Shown piece by piece: positions 1 to 8,136 of a stretch of 64,000 nucleotides of DNA; positions within the stretch are counted from its first letter, which is position 1; the number at the start of each line of letters is the position of its first letter. The notes under the pieces are model-generated. The model made no database searches and was not told the origin of the DNA. It saw nothing but the letters and a program-made list of their open reading frames with translations. The position numbers and the translations under genes are program-made. Source of the stretch: T3Sed10-241 sp036796255 (GTDB lineage Bacteria; Bacteroidota; Bacteroidia; Flavobacteriales_D; Cryomorphaceae); assembly GCA_036796255.1 (NCBI GenBank), contig DAIRDH010000001.1, positions 1 through 64,000 on the forward strand, read 5' to 3'.

Positions 1-5
1 CCACA

Positions 6-21
6 ATAGCCGATTGGCTAT
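6..21. repeat. 6-bp inverted repeat overlapping the ruvB promoter
   Basis: ATAGCC and GGCTAT are separated by GATT, giving a perfect 6-bp inverted repeat whose right arm shares its last three bases with the ruvB -7 box. It could be an operator or the tail of a hairpin from the gene to the left. The repeat is short enough to be chance. Confidence 0.3.
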
Positions 22-26
22 CTTTG
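19..26 (+). promoter_or_regulatory. -7 promoter element of ruvB
   Basis: TATCTTTG matches the Bacteroidota sigma-ABfr -7 consensus TAnnTTTG exactly. The G lies six bases before the ATG at 33, so transcription would start at or within a few bases of the start codon. The -33 element would lie outside the window. Confidence 0.6.
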
Positions 27-32
27 AAGCCC

Positions 33-1061
33 ATGAATACTGATTTCGACCTGAGAGACGAATCATCCTACTCCGACGCCGATCTTGAAAAAGTATTGCG
101 TCCACAGGCTTTTGGCGACTTCGCCGGGCAGGAAAAGGTGCTCGACAATCTTCAAATATTTGTCACAGCGGCCAAGCAGCGAGGTGAATCCCTGGACCAT
201 GTGCTGCTGCACGGACCTCCCGGTTTGGGAAAGACCACCCTTGCGAATATCATCGCTCAAGAGCTTGGTGTGGGTTTCAAAGTGACCTCCGGTCCTGTGC
301 TTGATAAGCCCGGCGATCTTGCCGGGATGCTCACCAATTTAGAGGACAACGACGTGCTCTTCATTGATGAGATACATCGATTGTCGGCAGTGGTGGAAGA
401 ATACCTCTATTCGGCAATGGAAGATTTCAAAATCGACCTTGTGATTGACACTGGGCCTAATGCGCGCACCGTTGAGATCGCTTTAAGTCCATTTACACTC
501 GTAGGAGCTACCACCCGTTCGGGACTACTCACTGCCCCGCTCAGAGCGCGTTTTGGCATCAACGCCCGCTTGCAATACTACACTGCCGATGTATTGGCGG
601 GAATTATAAAACGCTCAGCAGGTATTCTGAATATCCCCATACACAATGATGCCGCTATTGAGATATCAAGACGCTCAAGGGGCACACCCCGCATAGCAAA
701 TGCCCTGCTCCGGAGGGTGCGCGATTTTGCACAGGTGAAGGGCACGGGTATCATCGACCTGTCTATAGCCCGGATAGCCCTCGAAGCGCTGGATGTGGAT
801 ACCCACGGACTTGATGAGATGGACAATAAAATTCTCGCCACCATCATCGATAAGTTTCGCGGCGGCCCGGTAGGGCTTACCACCATCGCCACGGCAGTGG
901 GTGAAGATCCCGGTACCATTGAAGAGGTATATGAGCCCTTTCTTATTCAGGAAGGCTTTCTGATGCGTACCCCCCGGGGTCGTCAGGCTACTGAGTCAGC
1001 CTACAAGCACCTCAAGCGGCCTATGGGCAACAGCGGCGCGGCTCAATCATCTTTGTTTTAG
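33..1061 (+). CDS. ruvB: Holliday junction DNA helicase RuvB
   Basis: RuvB is the AAA+ motor of the RuvAB complex that drives branch migration of Holliday junctions in recombinational repair. The protein (342 aa from the ATG at 33, normal family length) has Walker [10 protein letters not shown] at about residues 61-69, Walker B with DEIHR at about 112-116, the sensor-1 region GATTRSG, the arginine-finger region RARFG, and the C-terminal winged-helix DNA-binding domain with the TPRGR motif. A TTG at 24 is in frame, but its last bases belong to the TATCTTTG promoter box, so ATG 33 is preferred. ruvA is about 9 kb away at 10156, so the two subunits are not co-transcribed. Identification is secure. 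Confidence 0.97.
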   Translation: MNTDFDLRDESSYSDADLEKVLRPQAFGDFAGQEKVLDNLQIFVTAAKQRGESLDHVLLHGPPGLGKTTLANIIAQELGVGFKVTSGPVLDKPGDLAGMLTNLEDNDVLFIDEIHRLSAVVEEYLYSAMEDFKIDLVIDTGPNARTVEIALSPFTLVGATTRSGLLTAPLRARFGINARLQYYTADVLAGIIKRSAGILNIPIHNDAAIEISRRSRGTPRIANALLRRVRDFAQVKGTGIIDLSIARIALEALDVDTHGLDEMDNKILATIIDKFRGGPVGLTTIATAVGEDPGTIEEVYEPFLIQEGFLMRTPRGRQATESAYKHLKRPMGNSGAAQSSLF

Positions 1062-1077
1062 CTTCAATTAAGGCAAT

Positions 1078-1109
1078 AAAAAAACCGTCTCGTATGATTA
1101 ACGAGACGG
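1078..1109 (-). terminator. Rho-independent terminator of the 66-aa gene
   Basis: An 8-bp perfect stem (CCGTCTCG 1085-1092, CGAGACGG 1102-1109) with a 9-base loop is followed on the minus strand by seven T (A-run 1078-1084). The T-tract serves the minus-strand gene at 1131-1331. ruvB converges on it from the other side. Confidence 0.75.
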
Positions 1110-1130
1110 CTTGAATTGATAAGTGTCAGA

Positions 1131-1331
1131 TTAAAAAGATGCGCTCAATTGGCTGTCGAATACATCCAATATCACGTCTTGGTATAAGGCTCCAAAAGTT
1201 GACAGGCACCACAATTTAAAATGTGAGTGTTCTTGTGGTTTGATCCATTGCAGCGATTTTTTAAGCTCCTTCTTGAAGAGCTTCCTGTCAAAACTTACTT
1301 TTTCAAGGATTTGCTTACTAAGTTCCAACAT
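1131..1331 (-). CDS. small conserved Bacteroidota protein, function unknown
   Basis: A 66-residue protein, basic in its N-terminal half, beginning MLELSKQILEKVSFDRKLF. I recognise the pattern as a small conserved protein of unknown function found widely in Bacteroidota, with the same SKxILEKVSFDxxLFxKEL start. No signal peptide or membrane segment is visible; it looks helical and cytoplasmic. It has its own terminator at 1078-1109 and about 200 bp of upstream spacer, so it is probably a single-gene unit. An 8-bp inverted repeat (1348-1381) lies just upstream. I assign no function. Confidence 0.8.
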   Translation of the reverse strand: MLELSKQILEKVSFDRKLFKKELKKSLQWIKPQEHSHFKLWCLSTFGALYQDVILDVFDSQLSASF

Positions 1332-1347
1332 AATGTTTAAGGTTTAA

Positions 1348-1381
1348 GCGTTGATGGGCTATGAAAGTATACAATCAACGC
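1348..1381. repeat. inverted repeat upstream of the 66-aa gene
   Basis: GCGTTGAT (1348-1355) and ATCAACGC (1374-1381) form a perfect 8-bp inverted repeat with an 18-base spacer, 17 bp upstream of the start at 1331. It could be a leader stem-loop or a protein-binding site. No exact TAnnTTTG box is visible nearby. The rest of 1332-1535 shows nothing further. Confidence 0.35.
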
Positions 1382-1535
1382 GTGAAAATGAAATTCTGTA
1401 TGTATGAAATTCGCGGTTTAACAATTTTTTCAGCCGTAATTGCGCATTTAAAGTACGAAGAATTTCGAACTCAGGGCTTAAAGCTTGCGTATTGATTCTC
1501 AGATTTTTCTAAGTGTCATTTTTACGCTAAGCCAC

Positions 1536-2156
1536 TTAATTGAAGGTGTAAAAAATCGTGAATCCTGCCGCGGCATGATAGCGACGTGCACCCCTCAATT
1601 GCCTCAATTCGGGCGGAACCGAAACAACACTTAGTACACTATGCTCGAACCTGAGGGCCGCTCCCCAATGGTCGCCAAGATTGTACTTCACCCCGATCAG
1701 TGCTGAAAGTTCAAAATTTGTAAAGTCGGTAGGCGTACCATTTATGCTAAATCGATTTTCTTCACTTGTGAATAGGAGCACTCCCAGCGCTGGTCCTATA
1801 AATGCCGACCAATGTTCATCAAAACGATACGCGGCGTAGCCCGGCACTTGAAAATACAACAGACTTGCCCTCGTTTGTTCAGCCGTGATCCCTGGAGTAG
1901 GGTTGGCAGTGCGGTTGCCTTTTTGGGCGAAATTGCCCTCTAGGGCAAAATAGAAGTGTTCATTTTCAGTGGGAAAGATGACACCCACCCCGGCGAGTAC
2001 ATTCACCTTATTGAGGTTCACTTCTGTAAATGCTGCGCGTATAGTACTAAGGCTTAAACCTCCTTGGATGTATACTGGCTTCTGGCCGTTTGCAGCGTTT
2101 AGAGCAATAAAGAATATTACGGATAAGAAAAGACGCACAAGTCGCTGCATAGTCAT
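1536..2156 (-). CDS. outer-membrane beta-barrel protein, tandem copy A
   Basis: A 206-residue protein with an N-terminal signal peptide (hydrophobic stretch ending near NGQ at about residue 25) and alternating beta-strand sequence throughout. It ends ...FTIFYTFN, close to the usual aromatic-ended barrel strand. It resembles the Bacteroidota porin-like/PorT-type small barrel family. The upstream gene at 2287-2913 is a clear paralogue, sharing LAGVG, YFALE.NFAQKG.RT, QVPG, GPA.GVL, LRFEHS.LS and GARRY, so the pair arose by tandem duplication. A second ATG at 2150 is possible. Substrate or role is unknown; such proteins are often annotated only as outer-membrane beta-barrel. Confidence 0.75.
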   Translation of the reverse strand: MTMQRLVRLFLSVIFFIALNAANGQKPVYIQGGLSLSTIRAAFTEVNLNKVNVLAGVGVIFPTENEHFYFALEGNFAQKGNRTANPTPGITAEQTRASLLYFQVPGYAAYRFDEHWSAFIGPALGVLLFTSEENRFSINGTPTDFTNFELSALIGVKYNLGDHWGAALRFEHSVLSVVSVPPELRQLRGARRYHAAAGFTIFYTFN

Positions 2157-2286
2157 GATTTGCTTCCAAAGTAAAACAGAACTGTCGGTTTTGAAAAGCC
2201 AAGACCTTTAGAGTTTCGCATATTTCGAAACTCCTCTTACTACACCGGCAAGTCATGCAGGGCAACCATCGCCATTGTTGCCATGA

Positions 2287-2913
2287 CTAAAAGCTATAGT
2301 ACAGGGATAGCCCTGCAATGGCGTTGTAGCGGCGGGCGCCTTGAATGCTGTTGTTGGGCAAGCCCGTGTTCAATATTGACAGAATGCTGTGCTCGAAGCG
2401 CAGCATGGATCCAAAATGATCGGAAAAGCTGTATCGCACACCACCTGCTGCTGAAAGTTCAAAAGTGCGCACATCCCATTCTGCCTGCGTAGGTCCGAAA
2501 AGGTTTCCACCTTGCTCACTGATTAAGACACCTATAGCCGGGCCTAGGAAAAATGAAAAATGATCGTCGAGCTTGTATCCCAGCATTCCGGGAACCTGAA
2601 GATAATATAAGTCGATAATTCCCTGGTCAATGTTGGGTCCGGATTGTTGAAGAGATGTGCGGTCACCTTTCTGGGCAAAATTGGCCTCAAGGGCAAAATA
2701 GAATTCATTGCTGAGCTCCATTTCCAGGCCTACACCCGCCAAAATTCCAAACTTATTGAAATTGGCCCCTGCTCCACTGCCATTTATTGTGGTAGCAACA
2801 ATACCTGCATGTATGTAGGGTTGGTTTTGAGAAAATGCTTTTTCAGAATTGAAAACAAGTAGGATACAAGTTACAAATACAGCTAGAAGATCAATTTTGG
2901 CGATGTGATACAT
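2287..2913 (-). CDS. outer-membrane beta-barrel protein, tandem copy B
   Basis: A 208-residue paralogue of the protein encoded by 1536-2156, in the same orientation with a 130-bp spacer. The signal peptide ends near AFSQ (about residue 29). The mature part is predicted to be an 8- to 10-strand barrel and ends with Phe (..LSLYYSF), as expected for BAM-dependent insertion. Shared blocks with copy A include LAGVG, FYFALEANFAQKGDRT, YLQVPG, LGPAIGVL and RFEHSILS. The two loops around residues 75-95 and 125-145 differ most, so surface-exposed loops have diverged. Function is unknown. The spacer 2914-3146 contains no gene that I can see. Confidence 0.75.
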   Translation of the reverse strand: MYHIAKIDLLAVFVTCILLVFNSEKAFSQNQPYIHAGIVATTINGSGAGANFNKFGILAGVGLEMELSNEFYFALEANFAQKGDRTSLQQSGPNIDQGIIDLYYLQVPGMLGYKLDDHFSFFLGPAIGVLISEQGGNLFGPTQAEWDVRTFELSAAGGVRYSFSDHFGSMLRFEHSILSILNTGLPNNSIQGARRYNAIAGLSLYYSF

Positions 2914-3146
2914 ATTTGTCTTTTAAAATATTTTATACAAGATGTTAACCCATGAATGGAAACCCATTTCACGAATGTCAAAAATAGTGAATCTTTAAGT
3001 AGTCAAGCTTGTACGAATTTGCTTTCAGCCTTTGATATCAATGCAGTTGAAAGCTTATTCAAGGTAACACCTATGCATTTAAGCCTTTCGGCAAAATGAA
3101 ATCATGCCTACCGTGAAGTTCAAAAGAAGATGCTTGTGAACGGTAT

Positions 3147-4100
3147 TTACTGAACCAATTTGGCTTCGGTGGTCTGAATAATGAAGCGGTCGTTGCGGTG
3201 ATGCAGGTATGCAAACACCATCATTTCATTTTCAATCCATTCAGGGTCAATGTTGATTGTGATTTCTTTAAAGATGGTTTCCCCCGGCGCAAGTATTGGA
3301 TTGGCCGCTGATAGCTCTTCACCGTACAAGCCATTGAAATGGCCCCGAAACACATAATTGTGAGTGTAGGGGTAGAGATTTTCAGCACCGCTTTTTTGTG
3401 CTTCGATGATTCCATTTTCGAAGGCCCCAATGGTGAGGTTATAATCTTCAGTGGCACCGCTTAGCACGCGGTAGGCAATCTGTACCCTTGCAGTGCGGTT
3501 TGCACTGTTCCATTCTACTTTGCGAATGCGTAAAAATCCGCCAGCCGGTTGGCTAAGTTCACTTTCTATTCTATTTTGCCAATTGCCCGCGCTTGTGGCC
3601 AGTGAAGATCCAAAACCTTTACGGTTCACTATTCCTCCGGGAATACCTGATATTTGAAAAGAGGAAACGAAGACTTCGCCCTCTTCTGTGCGCATATCAG
3701 TGGAGTACATGGCAGGTGGGTCGCTCAGCGGCGCTGCAAAAGTGCTCGTAACATGCATAAATGCCAGTACTACCCTTGAACCAAATTCATCTTTGATATT
3801 GCGCGCCGTGGCCGATGCCGGCGGGCAGTTTGTACAGCGAAAGCCAGTATAATACTCAAGAAAAGCGTTCTGCTCGGTATTGGCGATAAGCTCGGGATCG
3901 AATATTACCCGATTGCCTTGTACAATGCCAGTGTCGGGAAGCAATGTGCCTCCAGTGGTGTCGGGTTCCAGTGCTGCAATAGAATCACGAAAATCCCGGT
4001 CGCACATGCGCTCATCAACGTATGGGCAAGCTTCTTTTGCACACCCTCCCAAGAAGGTGGAGATGATCAGTGTAAATAAGACAGGTCTCCAATTTGACAT
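3147..4100 (-). CDS. Omp28-related lipoprotein with thioredoxin-like CxxC
   Basis: A 317-residue protein from the ATG at 4100 (a TTG at 4106 is in frame). It has a lipoprotein signal with lipobox LGGC (Cys20). A segment LEYYTGFRCTNCPPA follows (Cys89, Cys92), typical of the Omp28 family, whose N-terminal domain is a thioredoxin-like fold; the second half is a beta-rich domain. It is probably anchored in the outer membrane and exposed to the periplasm or surface. It is the last gene of a run TlpA-like (5849) - DUF6029 (4112) - Omp28. A TAnnTTTG-like box abuts its start, so it may also be transcribed separately. The redox role is inferred from the CxxC and its neighbours only. Confidence 0.8.
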   Translation of the reverse strand: MSNWRPVLFTLIISTFLGGCAKEACPYVDERMCDRDFRDSIAALEPDTTGGTLLPDTGIVQGNRVIFDPELIANTEQNAFLEYYTGFRCTNCPPASATARNIKDEFGSRVVLAFMHVTSTFAAPLSDPPAMYSTDMRTEEGEVFVSSFQISGIPGGIVNRKGFGSSLATSAGNWQNRIESELSQPAGGFLRIRKVEWNSANRTARVQIAYRVLSGATEDYNLTIGAFENGIIEAQKSGAENLYPYTHNYVFRGHFNGLYGEELSAANPILAPGETIFKEITINIDPEWIENEMMVFAYLHHRNDRFIIQTTEAKLVQ

Positions 4101-4103
4101 AAA

Positions 4104-4111
4104 CAAAAATA
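4104..4111 (-). promoter_or_regulatory. possible -7 element of the Omp28 lipoprotein gene
   Basis: TATTTTTG on the minus strand fits TAnnTTTG and ends three bases before the ATG at 4100, directly after the stop codon of the upstream gene. If used, the transcript would be leaderless. The surrounding A/T run makes a chance match plausible. Confidence 0.35.
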
Positions 4112-5839
4112 CTAAAAACTACTTGTGATACCCAAAGTTAATCCATTGGAAGCGGGCACAACGCGGCATACCCCACCTACACAAAACACGCCAGCCCGCT
4201 GACGTCCGTAGCTCACCATGATTCTGTGGCTGTCTTGGATGTAGCCTGCGGCGAGCACTGGAAAATTGTAGCGCCTGCCGTCGGCATTGCCGTAATTGTA
4301 TTGATTGATGGCCGAAACGAACCAATGCGGACTTGCGGTATACTCCAGGATTACAGCAGCCCAATCTTGCAAGTGCTGATCAGTGGTGAGCAGCTGCAAT
4401 TCAAAGCGAAGGCTGTGTCCTTGCTTAAGGGCGACATTGCCTTCTGCGACAAAAAGATTGGCATAAACCACCCCTGAGGTGGGAACGTCATCATAGTCGT
4501 AGGCACCCAGGAGCACGTCATTGTCGTATACAATATTCATATACTGCAGCGCACCTTTAAATCGTTTGTTCATTTTGCGTGACAAGCGGGCGGTAAAGTC
4601 AGAGTAGTATACCTGGCTGGATGGCCTGAAAAGTACAGGCTTAATTCCTTTGCGGTTCAGTTCGAAATCATCGACCATGGGGAAGTCGGGTGCATTGACC
4701 TGGGTATAGCTCAGTTCCAGCTTGGCACCGTATTTTCCGCCAATTGTTGATTTTTTAGCGAATGTGTAGAAGAATTCTCCGCGTATGGCCACTTCACCAT
4801 TCGGTTGCGTAGCATAAGGGTAAAACTGGGCGAGCAAAGCCGTTTGCAGCACCGAGGTGGGTGGCAGAAAGTTGATCCAGCTGTCAAAAGCGCCTGCATT
4901 GCGCTGGCTTTGGAATGACATGTTGCTCAGCGAATTTGCTGTTAGGCCTATGCCCATACCTTTGCGGCTGTAGCCCATGTTGGCGTTTACACCCTGGCCA
5001 TATTGAAACAGCCCGATTAGGGGATTTGGGTCAGAGGGTATATTGACAATCTGGGAGTTAAATTCTGATGGATTGATACCAATTCGGGCATATTCCACAT
5101 TGAAAAAATAGCCTCCTTGAATGTAATTTGCCCTGATCGATCCGGAACTCACATTTTCGGGAAAGTCCCAAACAGAGCTTCTGTTTTCTTCATATTTGCT
5201 CACAAAGCTTGCTCCAATGCTGAGCTCACCTGGCAGTTGAAAGCCTTCAGGTTTTAAAAGTTCATTGATATTCACTTCCGCGTCAAGGCCGCGCACTATG
5301 CCGCTTCCGTTCTGAAAACCATTGTCAAAATTGAAGCGCTGCTTGCCATAGAGCCCTTTTAGGGTAACACCCCGGGTGGGCGTGCTCACCACCCGGATAC
5401 CATCCAGGGCATAATCTACCCCAAGGCCGCGGTCTTCCCAGGTGCGCAACACCATACCTGAACCAAACTGCTCGTAGAAACTTCCCACGGTAATTGAAAT
5501 GTTGTCGCCATTGTACTTGGCGTACCTGTAGCCGATTCCTGTACCCGACCATGGCGCCCCCGCGGGAAATCCAACAAAAGCGGGCACATAGGTTTCAAAA
5601 CGAATGCCCGCTTCAAATTTCCCCTGTGAATAGATAATGTTGCCAAAGCCCTGCAATGCCATCTGCTCATCAGGCACTACAGCTGAGATGTCAGGATCTG
5701 GACGGTAATACTGGCCATCCATGGAAAAGTTGCCGTGTACTTCAGCTTTGTTTTTTTTCTCTTCCTCTTCCTGATCCTGGGCTATCAGCATCAGAGGTGC
5801 AAAGATGAACAAGCTGAATGCCAATGATAGGCCTTTCAT
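4112..5839 (-). CDS. DUF6029-type outer-membrane barrel protein
   Basis: A 575-residue protein with signal peptide (cleavage near LIAQ, about residue 21), then an acidic/lysine stretch (DQEEEEKKNK), then a long beta-rich region that ends ...LTLGITSSF, a typical aromatic barrel terminus. The sequence pattern (AEVHGNFSMDGQYY near the start, FYEQFGSG, LRTWEDRGLG, GLYGKQRF) matches the Bacteroidota family DUF6029 as I remember it. Two cysteines close to the C-terminus (Cys553 and Cys558, motif CVGGVC) are the notable feature in a barrel otherwise almost free of Cys. It sits 9 bp downstream of a TlpA-like thioredoxin gene and just upstream of an Omp28 gene, suggesting that this pair takes part in thiol exchange. 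Function otherwise unknown. Confidence 0.7.
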   Translation of the reverse strand: MKGLSLAFSLFIFAPLMLIAQDQEEEEKKNKAEVHGNFSMDGQYYRPDPDISAVVPDEQMALQGFGNIIYSQGKFEAGIRFETYVPAFVGFPAGAPWSGTGIGYRYAKYNGDNISITVGSFYEQFGSGMVLRTWEDRGLGVDYALDGIRVVSTPTRGVTLKGLYGKQRFNFDNGFQNGSGIVRGLDAEVNINELLKPEGFQLPGELSIGASFVSKYEENRSSVWDFPENVSSGSIRANYIQGGYFFNVEYARIGINPSEFNSQIVNIPSDPNPLIGLFQYGQGVNANMGYSRKGMGIGLTANSLSNMSFQSQRNAGAFDSWINFLPPTSVLQTALLAQFYPYATQPNGEVAIRGEFFYTFAKKSTIGGKYGAKLELSYTQVNAPDFPMVDDFELNRKGIKPVLFRPSSQVYYSDFTARLSRKMNKRFKGALQYMNIVYDNDVLLGAYDYDDVPTSGVVYANLFVAEGNVALKQGHSLRFELQLLTTDQHLQDWAAVILEYTASPHWFVSAINQYNYGNADGRRYNFPVLAAGYIQDSHRIMVSYGRQRAGVFCVGGVCRVVPASNGLTLGITSSF

Positions 5840-5848
5840 TCTTCGTAA

Positions 5849-6340
5849 TTATTTGGCGTGCTGGGTAACCATTTTATAAAGTTCAATTTCGTCGCCATCA
5901 GCGTAGTTGTTGTGCTGCCATACGATGTGGCCATTGCCATCTACCAGAAACGTGTGGGGTACATTGTTCACGCCCATCAGGCGTTTGAAATCCTGATTTT
6001 CATCAAGGTAAACTTCGTAATCCCAGGATGATCCATTGACAAATGGCAACACGCGCGATTTGCTTCTGGCGTCATCAATCGAAATGGCAATGAGCTTTAC
6101 TCCGGTTTCTTCTTGCCAGTCATCGTACACTTCAGCGATGGCGTTGAGTTCGCGCTTGCAGGGAGCGCACCAGGTGGCCCAAAAACTTATGATGATCGGC
6201 TTGCCATCGTTTTGAAAATCACTTGAGTCGTAATTTTTGCCGTCCATCCCCTTGAGGGTTGCCGAGGGAATGACGCGCTCACTTTGCGCTGCACAAAGGC
6301 CCGCAGTGAGCAAGAAAAGTAGAAGGAGGTGGGCTCTCAT
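5849..6340 (-). CDS. TlpA-family periplasmic thiol-disulfide oxidoreductase
   Basis: A 163-residue exported thioredoxin-like protein. The signal peptide (MRAHLLLLFLLTAGLCAAQ) is followed by a TlpA/ResA-type domain with active site WCAPC (Cys58, Cys61) in the context SFWATWCAPCKRE, and a cis-proline region VPHTFLVDGNG near residue 130. Family members reduce or oxidise disulfides in periplasmic proteins. It is first in a probable three-gene unit with the DUF6029 barrel (9 bp downstream) and the Omp28 lipoprotein, so those two are its likely partners. A hairpin at 6365-6395 separates it from the preceding gene. Confidence 0.9.
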   Translation of the reverse strand: MRAHLLLLFLLTAGLCAAQSERVIPSATLKGMDGKNYDSSDFQNDGKPIIISFWATWCAPCKRELNAIAEVYDDWQEETGVKLIAISIDDARSKSRVLPFVNGSSWDYEVYLDENQDFKRLMGVNNVPHTFLVDGNGHIVWQHNNYADGDEIELYKMVTQHAK

Positions 6341-6364
6341 ATTTTAAATTTAATTTGAAAAGCA

Positions 6365-6395
6365 AACTGCCGGTGCAATAAGCATACCGGCAGTT
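6365..6395 (-). terminator. hairpin after the T9SS-tailed Omp28 gene
   Basis: A perfect 10-bp stem (AACTGCCGGT 6365-6374, ACCGGCAGTT 6386-6395) with an 11-base loop lies 29 bp after the stop codon of the gene at 6424-8136. The minus-strand sequence after it is T-rich but interrupted (TTTGCTTTTC), so termination may be partial and allow read-through into the TlpA gene. Confidence 0.55.
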
Positions 6396-6423
6396 CACGC
6401 AAATTTATGAAACCATGGTTGGA

Positions 6424-8136
6424 TTAATGTCTTACCACGATTTTTTTGGCAATAACCTGGTCGTCAAAGCGGAAGTTGATCAGGTAGATGCCTGGGCTCA
6501 GTTCACTAAAGTTGGCAGTAGCCATCATATTTCCGGAAGGGAGCATACCCAGATCCTTCATTTTAACCGTTTGTCCAACGAGGTTTACCACATCGTAACG
6601 AACACGGGTTGCATTTGGCAGGTCAAAGGTAAAGTTTGCAATATCAGAAGTAGGATTGGGATACACTTGCAATCCGAAATCGCTCTGAACAGTTTCATCA
6701 TTCAATGACATCATCGCTGTGAAAGCATTTTGCCTTTCAGACCACTGATTGGAACCGTTATTGGTGAAGATTACATTTTCAAAAGCATCTGTCACACTTA
6801 CAGATCCATTGATCGGACAACCAGAAGGAATGCCATTTAAACCGTCGCCATATGAATCCAGAATTATGAACCGGTAACATCCGTCAGTGGGCAAGTTAAC
6901 CGTAGTCGAAAAAGTTTGTTGCGCCTGACCGCCAGGGTAAGGTCCACCTTGCGCCACGATGGCATTGGTCTCAGCATTTTCAAATCTCCATCTGGTCTCT
7001 TGTGGCCAACAGTCGAAAGTAATCTCCAAATCAACCTCGGTATAGCTGATCTCATCATCGCTGATTACTGTTGCAGTATAGCTATCATCTACTTCATTGT
7101 CCGAGCCATTGATATTTTCAAGTCGTACTCCAATGTTGTTTAAGTCGGGCACACTAGTAACTGCAATTGGATCAACACTTACCAAAAGTTGCTCCATCAG
7201 GTTAAGCTCTCCTGACCATGCTGTTGAAAAATCTTCACCATTTACTGTGGTGACAATATCGCAACTGGTCATGGTTTCCGTACCAAAGTTAATCAGGTTA
7301 ACCTGATGGTTAAGGGCAATAGTGCCATCGGTACATACATTGCCGGGGAGATTAAATACGTCTTTGGCTATACCGGCATAGCTAAAGTCACTTGAGTATG
7401 TTATGCTGTCGTTGTAAGCAGTCTGGTGTATTTCTTTGCTTCCATTTGATTGGACAAAAGCAACAATCGCAAGTTGATCATAATTGTACACGTTGGCATG
7501 GTCCCATGACAAGCTAATGGTGTCACTTTGCCCCGCTTCCCAGGTTCCAGTGAGCACTGTACCATTGTTGCTGGGCAACATGCGCTTCATTACATTTTTA
7601 AATACGGTTTCGCCATTGGAGCCAGGAGAGGTGTCAAAATTTATTTCTTTTTCAACCACTACGGTATGGAGGCGCAGTCCAGTTGCTTCAAAATCCATAG
7701 ATGCAGTAACTACTACTGTTGCCATTATTTGGTAAGGAGTTACCGTGTATTCGATGTCAATATCGAATGGAGATGGAACCGCGTACCGGTTGTTAACAGT
7801 TGCTGTATTCCAGTTTGAAGGATGGCCATTGTAGTGGTTGCCATCAATAGCAGAATTTGGAATACCTGAACCATTGTAATATGAAAATCTCGCACCACTC
7901 TGTTGCGGATTATGTTCGTACATGGGGTCAAAACCAGGAGGTGCCAATTGATATTTAATGGCTACAATCTTATCAGGATTAGCTGTTAAAATATTATTGA
8001 CTCCAGGATTGAAGGTTGCACACGGAGGACAAGAGGCTCCGGTAAAGTGCTCGAGAAGGACGAGTCTTTGTGATTGGCCGAAGGCGAATGCCGACAGCAT
8101 AACAGCTACTGCTGTGAAGGAGAAAATTTTCTTCAT
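6424..8136 (-). CDS. Omp28-related protein with type A T9SS sorting domain
   Basis: A 570-residue secreted protein. The signal peptide ends near AFGQ (residue 21). An Omp28/thioredoxin-like domain starts with LLEHFTGASCPPCATFNP (Cys36, Cys39) and extends to about residue 250. Beta-sandwich segments follow, and the last 80 residues form a type A T9SS sorting domain with VYPNPTSD, LVGQTV and a final KKIVVRH. It should therefore be exported by Sec, moved across the outer membrane by the T9SS (SprA is encoded at 10769) and retained at the surface or released. It is a relative of the Omp28 lipoprotein at 3147-4100 but uses a different anchoring route. Confidence 0.88.
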   Translation of the reverse strand: MKKIFSFTAVAVMLSAFAFGQSQRLVLLEHFTGASCPPCATFNPGVNNILTANPDKIVAIKYQLAPPGFDPMYEHNPQQSGARFSYYNGSGIPNSAIDGNHYNGHPSNWNTATVNNRYAVPSPFDIDIEYTVTPYQIMATVVVTASMDFEATGLRLHTVVVEKEINFDTSPGSNGETVFKNVMKRMLPSNNGTVLTGTWEAGQSDTISLSWDHANVYNYDQLAIVAFVQSNGSKEIHQTAYNDSITYSSDFSYAGIAKDVFNLPGNVCTDGTIALNHQVNLINFGTETMTSCDIVTTVNGEDFSTAWSGELNLMEQLLVSVDPIAVTSVPDLNNIGVRLENINGSDNEVDDSYTATVISDDEISYTEVDLEITFDCWPQETRWRFENAETNAIVAQGGPYPGGQAQQTFSTTVNLPTDGCYRFIILDSYGDGLNGIPSGCPINGSVSVTDAFENVIFTNNGSNQWSERQNAFTAMMSLNDETVQSDFGLQVYPNPTSDIANFTFDLPNATRVRYDVVNLVGQTVKMKDLGMLPSGNMMATANFSELSPGIYLINFRFDDQVIAKKIVVRH

